From Streptomyces sp. BK340 (GTDB lineage: Bacteria; Actinomycetota; Actinomycetes; Streptomycetales; Streptomycetaceae): a stretch of DNA of 64,000 nucleotides. Of this stretch, positions 23,847 through 31,991 are shown one piece after another (within the stretch, counting starts at the first letter, position 1; each line of letters begins with the position of its first letter). The position numbers and the translations under genes are program-made. The DNA lies in the NCBI RefSeq assembly GCF_007827595.1, contig NZ_VISR01000027.1, forward strand, positions 62,001 through 126,000, read 5' to 3'. The notes under the pieces are model-generated. The model was not told the origin of the DNA, made no database searches, and saw only the letters and a program-made list of their open reading frames with translations.

Positions 23847-24614
23847 TTAACGCAGCCGCGACGACGCCAGGATCGACAGCAGGTGGGCCGGGACCATCAG
23901 CCAGGTGATCGCGGCCAGTGCGACCAGCGCCCAACGGGTCACCTCGACCCCGCCCATGGCCAGGTCGCCGAGTGCCGCCGCCAGCAGGACCAGGGACGCC
24001 TCGATGCCGTTCGTCACGCGGTGGATCCTGAAGGCCGCCGCCAGCCGCCGCACCGTGGCCACGCCCTGCGACCGCGGCCGGGTCGACTCGTCGTCGGCCA
24101 CCCCGAGCCCGCGCCGGGCCCGGGCCACGTCCACCAGGTCGGTCGAGGCCTTCAGCAGGACCACCCCGAGCGCGGTGGCGATGCCGAGCGAGAGCCAGCC
24201 GCCGAGGCCGTTCTGAGCCGCCCGGAACCCGATCCCCACCATCAGCGCCGCGTCCGCGAGGTAGGCCCCGAGCCGGTCCACGTAGATGCCGGTCGCGCTG
24301 TTCTGCCCCTTCCAGCGTGCGACCTCGCCGTCGACGCAGTCGAAGAGGAGGAACAGCTGCATGAGGACGACGGCCAGGACCGCCCCGGTCGGGCCGGGGA
24401 TCAGAAGGGCCGCGCCGGAGGCGATGCCGCAGACCACCATGGTCCAGGTCAGCTGGTCCGGGGTGACCGGGGTGCGCACCAGCTGCCGGGTGAACCGCAG
24501 CGAGATCCTGCGCATGTACAGCCGGCCCGCCCAGTGCTCCCCGTTGCGGCTCGCCAGCTTGGCGTGCGGCTGGCAGACCTCCCGCAGCTCCTCCAGAACC
24601 GGGGCAGCGACCAT
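23847..24614 (-). CDS. CDP-alcohol phosphatidyltransferase-like membrane protein
   Basis: A 255-residue membrane protein with several hydrophobic helices and the CDP-alcohol phosphotransferase signature DCVDGEVARW, then GIYVDRLGA (about residues 83-105). The consensus is D-x2-D-G-x2-A-R-x8-G-x3-D-x3-D. Here all positions hold except the last Asp, the presumed catalytic base, which is Ala. Such enzymes condense CDP-diacylglycerol or similar with an alcohol to make phospholipids. The changed residue means the reaction may differ or be absent. ATG at 24612-24614 follows GGGAGGGAA. It is divergent from the deaminase gene. Confidence 0.8.
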   Translation of the reverse strand: MVAAPVLEELREVCQPHAKLASRNGEHWAGRLYMRRISLRFTRQLVRTPVTPDQLTWTMVVCGIASGAALLIPGPTGAVLAVVLMQLFLLFDCVDGEVARWKGQNSATGIYVDRLGAYLADAALMVGIGFRAAQNGLGGWLSLGIATALGVVLLKASTDLVDVARARRGLGVADDESTRPRSQGVATVRRLAAAFRIHRVTNGIEASLVLLAAALGDLAMGGVEVTRWALVALAAITWLMVPAHLLSILASSRLR

Positions 24615-24726
24615 GGACGTTCCCTCCCGCGCGATGTGATCGGGCCAGGGTACAGAGGCGGTTCGGGACACCCGGACGCGGGCGCCGCGGGTTGTCCGGG
24701 CACCCTCACCGGGGAAGGGTGAGGAC

Positions 24727-25176
24727 ATGGATCAGCAACAGGCCCGCGCCTGGCTCGCCACCGCCGTCGCCGAGGCCCGCGCCGGACTCGCCGAGGGCGG
24801 CATCCCGATCGGCGCCGCCCTCTACGGCCCCGACGGCACACTGCTGGGCCGCGGCCACAACCGCCGCGTCCAGGACGACGACCCCTCGATGCACGCGGAG
24901 ACGGCGGCGTTCCGCGCCGCGGGACGGCAGCGCACGTACCGCGGCACGACCATGGTGACCACCCTCTCCCCCTGCTGGTACTGCAGCGGTCTGGTCCGCC
25001 AGTTCGGGATCTCGCGGGTGGTCATCGGCGAGGCGACCACCTTCCACGGCGGTCACGACTGGCTCGCCGGACACGGCGTGGAGATCGTGCTGCTGGACGA
25101 CCCCGAGTGTGTCGCCGTGATGCGTGCCTTCGTCAAGGACAACCCGGCTCTGTGGAACGAGGACATCGGTGACTGA
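24727..25176 (+). CDS. yeast-type cytosine/nucleoside deaminase
   Basis: A 149-residue zinc deaminase of the cytidine-deaminase fold. Zinc and catalytic residues are in SMHAETAAFR (His and proton-shuttle Glu, about residues 56-59) and TLSPCWYCSGLV (two Cys, about 80-91). The opening EGGIPIGAALYGPDG and the C-terminal ALWNEDIGD closely follow the fungal cytosine deaminase pattern, which converts cytosine to uracil. ATG at 24727 follows GGAAGGGTGAGGAC. The end overlaps the 2OG oxygenase gene by eight bases, so the two are coupled. Confidence 0.88.
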   Translation: MDQQQARAWLATAVAEARAGLAEGGIPIGAALYGPDGTLLGRGHNRRVQDDDPSMHAETAAFRAAGRQRTYRGTTMVTTLSPCWYCSGLVRQFGISRVVIGEATTFHGGHDWLAGHGVEIVLLDDPECVAVMRAFVKDNPALWNEDIGD

Positions 25177-26146
25177 ACCGCGGATTCCCACCATCGACCT
25201 CCGCCCCTGGCTGGACGGCGACGCCGAGGCCCGGGCGGCCCTCGCCCTCACCGTCGACCAGGCCCTCAGGACCGCCGGGTTCCTGCTGGTCACCGGGCAC
25301 GGCGTGGAGCCGGAGCTGCGCGCCCGGATCCGTGCGGCCGCCCGGGACTTCTTCCTGCTGCCACCAGAGGCCAAGCGGCGGTACGAGGCCAGGGTCGGCG
25401 GGCGCGGCTGGCTGGGTCCGGGCGCCGAGGCCAACGCGTACGCGGAGGGCACCGAGACCCCGCCCGACCTGAAGGAGTCGCTGACCTTCGCCACGCACGA
25501 GCCGTACGAGGACCCGGTCGTCAACGCCGAGTGGTACGCGCCGAACGTGTGGCCGGCCGAGATCCCCGGGCTTCGCCCGCTGTGCGAGGAGTACCTGACC
25601 AGGATGGCCGGGCTGGAGAAGGAACTGCTGTCGCTGCTGGGGTACGCCCTCGGGCTCGAACCCGACTTCTTCTCCCGGCACATGGACCGTCCGACGTACG
25701 GCTTCAACATCAACTGGTACCCGGGGACCGAGGTCGTCGGAGAGCCCGAGCCCGGGCAGTTCCGGATCGGGCCGCACACCGACTTCGGGACCGTCACCAT
25801 TCTCGACCGGCAGGCGGGGAAAGGCGGCCTGCAGGTCTACACGGACCCGGCCGAAGGAGGTGCCGGGTGGGAGGACGCGCCCTACGATCCGGCGGCCTTC
25901 ACCATCAACATCGGTGACCTGATGGCCCGGTGGACCGGCGACCGGTGGCGGTCGGGGCGGCACCGGGTGCTGCCGCCGCCCGCCGACGCGCCCGGCGAGG
26001 AGCTGATGTCGCTGGTGTACTTCGGCGAGTGCACCCCGGGCACACTGGTGGAGTCCGTGCCGGCGCCGGTGGGCCGGGTGGCGTACCCGCCCGTCGACTC
26101 GCACGTGTACCTGCGGGAGAAGCTGAACTCGATCACCGTCGAATGA
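25169..26146 (+). CDS. 2-oxoglutarate/Fe(II) oxygenase, isopenicillin-N-synthase-like
   Basis: A 325-residue non-heme iron enzyme. The N-terminal DIOX_N region is TEPRIPTIDLRPWLDG to GFLLVTGHGVEP. The iron ligands are in GPHTDFGTVTILDRQ (His and Asp, about residues 196-200) and RSGRHRVLPPP (second His, about 257), and the family's late motif MSLVYFGECTPG follows. GTG at 25169 lies inside the end of the deaminase gene after GAGGA. Co-translation with a cytosine deaminase hints at pyrimidine metabolism, since fungal thymine 7-hydroxylase belongs to the same oxygenase family. The substrate remains unproven. Confidence 0.85.
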   Translation: MTEPRIPTIDLRPWLDGDAEARAALALTVDQALRTAGFLLVTGHGVEPELRARIRAAARDFFLLPPEAKRRYEARVGGRGWLGPGAEANAYAEGTETPPDLKESLTFATHEPYEDPVVNAEWYAPNVWPAEIPGLRPLCEEYLTRMAGLEKELLSLLGYALGLEPDFFSRHMDRPTYGFNINWYPGTEVVGEPEPGQFRIGPHTDFGTVTILDRQAGKGGLQVYTDPAEGGAGWEDAPYDPAAFTINIGDLMARWTGDRWRSGRHRVLPPPADAPGEELMSLVYFGECTPGTLVESVPAPVGRVAYPPVDSHVYLREKLNSITVE

Positions 26147-26255
26147 ACCCCGGCCCGGTCACCGTGGGTTATTCACTTCCACGTTCGCCCCGCCATCCGT
26201 TCCGTTGAAATGCCCCGGTCGGGCATGTCCCGGCCGCGTCCGACGGCATTCCCTT

Positions 26256-26285
26256 GAAGGGGGCCCACATCACAGGGCCCCCTTC
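26256..26285 (+). terminator. strong hairpin before the condensation-domain gene
   Basis: GAAGGGGGCCC (26256-26266) pairs perfectly with GGGCCCCCTTC (26275-26285) over ACATCACA. It follows the oxygenase stop by 110 bases and ends just 15 bases before the next start, so it may act as terminator for the deaminase-oxygenase operon or as a leader attenuator. Confidence 0.65.
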
Positions 26286-26300
26286 TGCGATCGGAGACGC

Positions 26301-27704
26301 GTGCGAATCACTGACATCCAGCGCTGCGAGGTCCGGCCGGGACGGCTCGTCGAGTGGACGCTGAGTCCGGCCACCGTCGCCACGGCGGAGGGGCTGCCGG
26401 AGGACTCCCGGCCGCCGGCCTACATCCAGGAGTCGCACATCAGAACGGCCAGGTCCGTACGGGACGGCGGGCTGTTCGTGCCGACCTGGATCGGTACGGC
26501 CTTCGACCTGCCGGGCCGGGTCGACCTCGACGTGCTCCAGGAGTCCCTGCGGGCCTGGACGCTGCGGCACGAGACGCTGCGCAGCGGCTTCCGCTGGGCG
26601 GACGACCGGCTGCGCCGGTTCACCCTCGACGCGGGTGACGTGTCCCTGCGGCGCGAGACGGTCGGCGACTTCGGTGACGCGGACGCCCTGGCCCGGCACC
26701 TCCAGGACCGCTTCGACACCGTCGCGGACGCCCTGCGCTGGCCGAACCTCATCTACACGGCGGTCGTCCGGGACGACTCGACCAGCGTGTACATGGCCTT
26801 CGACCACAGCAACGTGGACGCCTACTCCCTGCACGGCATCCCCGCCGAGATCCACGAGCTGTACGCGGCGAGCCTGCGGGGGCGCGGGCCCGTGGTGCGC
26901 ACCCCGGCCGCGAGTTACGTCGACTTCTGCGAGCTGGAGCGGGCGGACGCCGACCGCATCGACGGCGGCCACGAGATCGTGGCGCGCTGGCGGGAGTTCG
27001 TCCGGCGGTGCGACGGAACGCTGCCGGGCTTCCCCGTCGACCTCGGCCTCGGACCCGGTGGTCCGCTGCCGCCGCAGAAGATGATCTGCGAGCCGCTCGC
27101 GGACGCGGACTCGGCCGCCGCGTTCGAGGCGTACTGCCGGCCTCACGGCGGCAGCCTGGTCGGTCTGCTGGCGGCCACCGGTCTGATCGTCCACGAACTC
27201 GGCGGGCAGTCCGTGTACCGGACGGTGGTGCCGTTCCACACCCGGGTGAAGTCCCGCTGGAGCGGCTCGGTGGGCTGGTTCGTGGGCGGCGCCCCGATCG
27301 AGGTGCCCGTGGCCGGCACGCCCGACCTGCCCAGCACGCTGCGGGCCGTGCGGGCCGAGCTGCAGGCCAACCGGCCGCTCGCGCGCATGCCGCTCGCCCG
27401 GGTGCTGAAGCTGCTCGGCGCGGACTTCCGGCCGCCCTCCCCCGACCTGTACTCGATCGTCTCGTTCCTGGACGCCCGCGGCATCCCGGGCGCCGCGCGG
27501 TGGGCCGGGCAGAAGGCGTACGGGCTGCTGCGGGTTTCGTACGGCGACCAGGTGTGCGTGTGGGTCACCCGGCTGCACGACGGCCTGTGGGTGGCGAGCC
27601 GCTACCCGGACACCGACGTGGCCGCCAAGCACATGCGGCTGTACGTCGAGCGGCTGCGGGATCTGGTCACGGCGACGGCCTCGCGGCCCGGACAGATTTC
27701 GTAA
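26301..27704 (+). CDS. stand-alone condensation-domain (PapA/NRPS C-like) protein
   Basis: A 467-residue protein with the NRPS condensation fold. The active-site motif HHxxxDG appears as DHSNVDA (in MAFDHSNVDAYSLHG, about residues 170-184); the second His and the Asp are kept, the first His and the Gly are not. Further C-domain cues are FVPTWIGTAFDLPGRVD with LRHETLRSGF early on, and SVGWFVGGAPIEV late. No carrier protein or adenylation domain is near, so it probably acts as an acyltransferase on small substrates or is a repurposed binding domain. GTG at 26301 follows CGGAG. A hairpin lies directly upstream, and a palindrome separates it from the ATPase gene. Confidence 0.8.
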   Translation: MRITDIQRCEVRPGRLVEWTLSPATVATAEGLPEDSRPPAYIQESHIRTARSVRDGGLFVPTWIGTAFDLPGRVDLDVLQESLRAWTLRHETLRSGFRWADDRLRRFTLDAGDVSLRRETVGDFGDADALARHLQDRFDTVADALRWPNLIYTAVVRDDSTSVYMAFDHSNVDAYSLHGIPAEIHELYAASLRGRGPVVRTPAASYVDFCELERADADRIDGGHEIVARWREFVRRCDGTLPGFPVDLGLGPGGPLPPQKMICEPLADADSAAAFEAYCRPHGGSLVGLLAATGLIVHELGGQSVYRTVVPFHTRVKSRWSGSVGWFVGGAPIEVPVAGTPDLPSTLRAVRAELQANRPLARMPLARVLKLLGADFRPPSPDLYSIVSFLDARGIPGAARWAGQKAYGLLRVSYGDQVCVWVTRLHDGLWVASRYPDTDVAAKHMRLYVERLRDLVTATASRPGQIS

Positions 27705-27715
27705 CCCAACGGACA

Positions 27716-27735
27716 TCACTGACCCTGGTCAGTGA
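27716..27735. promoter_or_regulatory. perfect palindrome upstream of the ATPase gene
   Basis: TCACTGACC-CT-GGTCAGTGA (27716-27735) lies 12 bases after the condensation-domain gene and 40 bases before the ATPase start. The nine-base arms suit either a regulator operator or a short terminator; there is no T-run. Confidence 0.5.
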
Positions 27736-27775
27736 CAACTTCCCCTTTCTACACTGCTGTTGAGGGGGGAATGCG

Positions 27776-29890
27776 GTGCACAGACGGTTGCACGGGCGCG
27801 GAGCGCTGTTCGACGTCGATCCGGCCGGTCTCGCGCCCCGGCTCGTGGGCCTGCGCCCCCACCAGCACCGTGGTCATCCGTTCGAGCACCCGGGCGAGCT
27901 GCCCTTCGTGGTGCTCACGGGCGCCCGCGGGCTGGGCAAGAGCGCGGTACTGGCCGAGTTACGGGAGGCCTACAAGGGCCACACGCCGGTCGCGTTGATC
28001 GACTGCGCGGAGGAACAGTTCACGAGGCCGCCCGCGGAGCGGCCCGCCGAGTCGTGGTCGCCGGTGGCGCAGGCGCTGCTGGTGATCGCCGAGCAGCTGG
28101 CGGCGCCGGTGACGGGCGCCGGGCGGATCACCTTTCCGCGGCTGATGTCGGGCCTGGTGGCGGTGGCCGCGAGCGGCTGGGGCGACGCCGACTCGGAGCG
28201 GATCCGCCGGGAGGTCGAGCGGATCCTGCTGCTGAACGAGAGCGGTTCGTGGATCAGCGGTCTGGCCGGCCGCTGGGCCGGGAAGGTGGCGGCCAAGGTG
28301 GTCGCCGCGGCCACCGGCACCGGGCCGCTGCTGTCCGGGGCGATCGAGGCGACCCTGGAGTCCGTCGCCGAGGGCTTCACCAGCCGGCGGCACCAGAAGG
28401 CGTCGGTCTGGTACCGCACGTACCCGAACGCGGGCGGGCACGCCCAGCGCGGGCTCATGCTGCTGTCGGGACACTTCCGGGCGGGCGGCACCTCCCGGGA
28501 GCACGCCGAGCGGTATCTGGTGCGGGCGCTGCTGGCCGACCTGACGGAGGCGTACGCGGGGGTGCTGCCGCGCATGCAGCGGCTCGGGCGGCCGCTGGTG
28601 CTGATCGACGACGCGCAGACCGCGCCGGGGCCCGGGCTCGTGGAGGCCGTGCTGCGCGACCGTGCCGAGGGCATCGCGGACCAGGTGGCGTTCGTCGCCG
28701 CCCGGCGCGGCGAGGGCCGCGAGGAGCTGCGCAGCGCGGTCCGGCGGGAGCTGCCCGAGGTGGCCCGGCGCAGCGGCTGGACCCCGGACGCGGCCCCCTC
28801 CTCGCGGGCGCTGCTCGTCGCGCTTCCCCCGCTGAGCCCGGACGACACCCTGCACATCGTGGGCGCCGTCTGCGACGACATCCCGGTCCCGCCCCAAATG
28901 CCGCATGCGACCCACCGGTTGACCGGCGGCAATCCGCTGGGCATCGTCCTGCTCGCCGAGTCCGCCGCGCAGAACCGGGCCGCTTCGCTCGGTGCGCTGC
29001 TCACCGCCGACGTGCAGCTGGACGAGGACCAGGAGGCCGCCCCCGCCTACCAGGCGCTGCTGGACCGACTCGTGCCCGCCGAGCACCTGGACGAGCTGAC
29101 CGTACTGGCCGCCGCCCACGACCACGACTCGGCCTGCGCGCTGGCCGCGGCCCTGCTGCCGGACACCTTCGGCCCGGCGGACGTACGGGCCCTGCGGACC
29201 CGGCTGGCCGAGGAGGGGCTGCCGGCCGAGCCGGGCCGGTTCGTCGGCGACCCCTTCGTGCGCACCCTGCTGCTGCTGAGGCTGCATCTGCGGGACGCCG
29301 ACCACACGTCGTGGCGTACGGCGCACGAGACGCTGATCGCGCACCACCCGGACCCCGAACAGGCCCGCTACCGGCTCCATCACGAACTCGCCCTGGGCAG
29401 CTCGGAGCCGGCGGTCGACCACCTGCGCGACACCTTCCACACCGCGGACATCCGGAGCTGGCTGCGCACCCTGCGCTTCGTGGCGTCGGCGCCCTACTTC
29501 CACGCGCACGACGCCGACGGCCGCGACTTCACCGGTCACGGCGACCGGCGGGCCGCGATCGCGCTCGGCCGCACGGACGCCGGGCAGGAACCGCCCGAGG
29601 GCGTGGACGCCGTACTGCACCTGCGGATACGGCGGTTGCTGCACGCGGTGTGGCAGCTGGGCGATCCGCTGGTGCTGCCCGACCCGAAGGTGTGCGACCG
29701 GCTCCGCTTCGAGCTGGAGCAGCTGTCCAACCTGCGGCCGGCCGCCAACGCGCTGCTGTGGCGGGCGTCCAGGGACTGGCCGGCGGCGGCGCTCGCCGGG
29801 CACCCGATGGCCGACCCCGACGACCCCGACGGCCACGACGACCCCGACGACACGGATGACGGCTCGGACGACCGCAGCGGGGAGGCGTGA
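27776..29890 (+). CDS. P-loop (STAND-like) ATPase, unknown system
   Basis: A 704-residue protein with a nucleotide-binding domain. Walker A is LTGARGLGKSAV (about residues 47-58), and Walker B PLVLIDDAQT lies near residue 275. RVAFVAARRGEGREEL-like sensor sequence and the LPPLSPDDTLHIVGA helical region (about 350) follow, as in AAA/STAND regulators. The C-terminal third is helical with many charged residues and ends in a Asp-rich tail (DDPDGHDDPDDTDDGSDD). No known effector domain is visible. Codon 62 is TTA (27959-27961), the only one seen in this operon, pointing to bldA-dependent translation. The gene overlaps the following membrane-anchored binding-protein gene by one base (TGATG). Confidence 0.7.
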   Translation: MHRRLHGRGALFDVDPAGLAPRLVGLRPHQHRGHPFEHPGELPFVVLTGARGLGKSAVLAELREAYKGHTPVALIDCAEEQFTRPPAERPAESWSPVAQALLVIAEQLAAPVTGAGRITFPRLMSGLVAVAASGWGDADSERIRREVERILLLNESGSWISGLAGRWAGKVAAKVVAAATGTGPLLSGAIEATLESVAEGFTSRRHQKASVWYRTYPNAGGHAQRGLMLLSGHFRAGGTSREHAERYLVRALLADLTEAYAGVLPRMQRLGRPLVLIDDAQTAPGPGLVEAVLRDRAEGIADQVAFVAARRGEGREELRSAVRRELPEVARRSGWTPDAAPSSRALLVALPPLSPDDTLHIVGAVCDDIPVPPQMPHATHRLTGGNPLGIVLLAESAAQNRAASLGALLTADVQLDEDQEAAPAYQALLDRLVPAEHLDELTVLAAAHDHDSACALAAALLPDTFGPADVRALRTRLAEEGLPAEPGRFVGDPFVRTLLLLRLHLRDADHTSWRTAHETLIAHHPDPEQARYRLHHELALGSSEPAVDHLRDTFHTADIRSWLRTLRFVASAPYFHAHDADGRDFTGHGDRRAAIALGRTDAGQEPPEGVDAVLHLRIRRLLHAVWQLGDPLVLPDPKVCDRLRFELEQLSNLRPAANALLWRASRDWPAAALAGHPMADPDDPDGHDDPDDTDDGSDDRSGEA

Positions 29891-31437
29891 TGGCACGCAG
29901 AGGCGTGGGCACGTGGGTGCGCGAGAGCGTGTGGGAGATCCCGCTGCGCCGCTATCTGGCGCTGCTGGTGACGGCGGCCCTGGTGACGGGGCTGGTGTTC
30001 GCGGGCCGGGCGCTCATGCACGAGAACCGGTCCTGTGCGCCCGGTGTGGTCCGGCCGCAGGGCAGCGACGAGTGCGTGGGCGTGGCGACGGGCTCGTACT
30101 CCTTCGGGCACGCGCAGCTGAAGGATGTCGTGGGGGCGGTCGCGCGGGAGAACGAACGCCTCAAGCCCGGCAGTTATGTGACGGTGGCGCTGATGCTCCC
30201 GTACAGCTCCTCCTCCGCCACCAACCTGAACGACATCCAGCACCAGCTGCAGGGCGCCTATCTGGCGCAGTACCAGGCCAACCACGAGTCGAACGGGGAG
30301 GCGCCCGCGATCCGGCTGGTGCTGGCCAACCCGGGTGCGACCGGGGACCACTGGCAGCAGACGGTGGACCGGCTGAAGCGGATGACGACGAGCGCGGACC
30401 GGCTGCGGGCCGTGGCGGGGATCGGGCAGAGCACCGACAACAACAAGAAGGCCGTCCAGGCGCTGACCCGGCTCGGGATCCCGGTGGTCGGCTCCTCGAT
30501 CACCGCCGACGACCTGGCCAACGGGCAGGGCGGCACGGACCCCTACCCCGGCCTTGCCCGGGTGTCGCCGACCAACACCGACGAGGCCCGCGCGCTGGCG
30601 TCGTTCGCCAAGGTGAGCGCGGGCAGGGCGCTGCTGGTCTACGACAAGCCGGGCGACCCGTACACCCGGACGCTGCAGGAGTCGTTCGCGGCGCTGATCA
30701 AGGGCTCGCCGTACGAGCCGCAGCCGTTCACGCCGCCCGCCGACCGCAGCAGGGAAGGGACGACGGCGAACACCTTCCGGCAGATCACGCACCTGGTGTG
30801 CGACACCTCCCGGGAGACCGACACCATCCTGTTCGCGGGACGTCACACCCAGCTGCGACAGTTCATCAACGCGCTCGGCGGACGCGGCTGCCAGGACCGC
30901 AGATTCACGGTCCTGACCGGCGACGAGGCGTCGTACCTGACCCACGAGAGCGATCTGGACCGCGACGCCCTGCGCCACAACCTCTCCGTCCGCTACACCT
31001 CCCTCGCCCACCCGGACGCCTGGACGAGGGACCCGGCGAAGACCGGCGGCTCGGCGGCGGACTTCGGGGTGCTGCGGCGGTTGCTGACCGCCGCCGAGCG
31101 GGGGCCTTCCGGGCCCATCGGTTCGGTCGCCCTGGACGACGGCCAGCTGATCATCGGCTACGACGCCCTGCAGCTGGCGGTCCACGGCATCCGCGAGGCG
31201 GTACCGGACGGCGGGAACGTCCCGGCCCTCACGGACGTCGGCCTCCAGTGGCCGCAGGTCAAGGGCTCGCTCCGGGTGAGCGGCGCGAGCGGCTGGATCT
31301 GCCTGGACGTACACGGCAACCCGTACGACAAGGCGGTCCCGATCGTGGAACTGACCCCGGAGGGCGGCTCCCGCTTCGTCAGGATCGCCTGGCCCGAGGG
31401 CAGGCCTCCGACGAAGGAGTGCCTGCCGCCGTCGTAG
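29890..31437 (+). CDS. membrane-anchored type I periplasmic-binding-protein-like protein
   Basis: A 515-residue protein with one N-terminal membrane helix (YLALLVTAALVTGLVFAGRA, about residues 22-41), then a large extracytoplasmic domain built like branched-chain-amino-acid binding proteins: VTVALMLPYSSSSATNLNDI, AVAGIGQSTDNNKKAVQALT, IPVVGSSITADDLA and RALLVYDKPGDPYTRTLQ. There is no ABC permease or ATPase nearby, so it probably senses rather than transports. ATG at 29890 overlaps the ATPase stop, with GGGGAGG upstream; the GTG one codon earlier is possible. Together with the P-loop ATPase it may form a membrane sensor-switch pair. Confidence 0.78.
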   Translation: MARRGVGTWVRESVWEIPLRRYLALLVTAALVTGLVFAGRALMHENRSCAPGVVRPQGSDECVGVATGSYSFGHAQLKDVVGAVARENERLKPGSYVTVALMLPYSSSSATNLNDIQHQLQGAYLAQYQANHESNGEAPAIRLVLANPGATGDHWQQTVDRLKRMTTSADRLRAVAGIGQSTDNNKKAVQALTRLGIPVVGSSITADDLANGQGGTDPYPGLARVSPTNTDEARALASFAKVSAGRALLVYDKPGDPYTRTLQESFAALIKGSPYEPQPFTPPADRSREGTTANTFRQITHLVCDTSRETDTILFAGRHTQLRQFINALGGRGCQDRRFTVLTGDEASYLTHESDLDRDALRHNLSVRYTSLAHPDAWTRDPAKTGGSAADFGVLRRLLTAAERGPSGPIGSVALDDGQLIIGYDALQLAVHGIREAVPDGGNVPALTDVGLQWPQVKGSLRVSGASGWICLDVHGNPYDKAVPIVELTPEGGSRFVRIAWPEGRPPTKECLPPS

Positions 31438-31452
31438 GTCCGGCGGGACGCC

Positions 31453-31860
31453 CTAGGCCTGGGAGAGCTGGAGGATGTCGACAAGGCGTTCGAATCGGGA
31501 GCGCCAGCGGGCCTCCGCCTCCCCCTCGCCCCGGAACTCGTGGGTGAAGCGCAGCACGCTCGCCGTTTCCCCGTCCCGCTCCAGATGGAACCTGATCCGC
31601 CCGGCGCCCTCCACCGTGTACTCCGCCACCCGGTCCACGTCCCACGCGGTGACCCGCCCGGAACCCACGCCACGCAGGGTGACCGCGCCGCCGAGTCTGG
31701 GTTCCAGGGCGTCGGCCGCGGTGAACCAGGAGGCGAGCCCCGCCGGGGTGGCCACCGCCACCCAGACCTCCTCCATACGCCTGGGGACGCGCACCAGGAA
31801 GTGGAGTATGTGCGTGTTCCCGTGCGTCCGGCTGGTGCCCTGTTCGATGGAACCGCTCAT
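31453..31860 (-). CDS. SRPBCC/AHSA1-like protein
   Basis: A 135-residue protein of the START-like SRPBCC fold: HFLVRVPRRMEEVWVAVATP, GLASWFTAADALEPRLGG, TVEGAGRIRFHLERDG and FERLVDILQ match the activator-of-Hsp90-ATPase-homologue pattern, which forms a ligand cavity. The ligand and role are unknown. ATG at 31858-31860. It is convergent with the binding-protein gene (16 bases apart), so it is not part of that operon. Confidence 0.82.
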   Translation of the reverse strand: MSGSIEQGTSRTHGNTHILHFLVRVPRRMEEVWVAVATPAGLASWFTAADALEPRLGGAVTLRGVGSGRVTAWDVDRVAEYTVEGAGRIRFHLERDGETASVLRFTHEFRGEGEAEARWRSRFERLVDILQLSQA

Positions 31861-31940
31861 GACACCAGCGTGACCCCGGCCCCGCGGATCCGCACCCGTT
31901 AGGGCCGCTGACCTGCGCGGTCGACGACGTGGACGACGAA

Positions 31941-31976
31941 GGCCGGTTCCCGCGACCCACGTCACGGGAACCGGCC
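31941..31976 (-). terminator. terminator of the cytochrome c biogenesis operon
   Basis: GGCCGGTTCCCG (31941-31952) pairs with CGGGAACCGGCC (31965-31976), a perfect 12-pair stem with a 12-base loop, 15 bases after the ccsB stop. Confidence 0.75.
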
Positions 31977-31991
31977 CTCGGTCCAGGTGGC

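Noticed and set aside
26301..27704. Nonribosomal peptide cluster
   Set aside because: Only one condensation-like domain; no adenylation, carrier or thioesterase domains nearby.
27760..29859. Long open frame overlapping the P-loop ATPase in a second frame
   Set aside because: Arg/Gly-rich shadow translation; the ATPase frame has Walker motifs and a coupled downstream gene.
29890..31437. Branched-chain amino-acid ABC importer
   Set aside because: No permease or transporter ATPase genes next to the binding-protein-like gene, and the neighbouring ATPase lacks the ABC signature.
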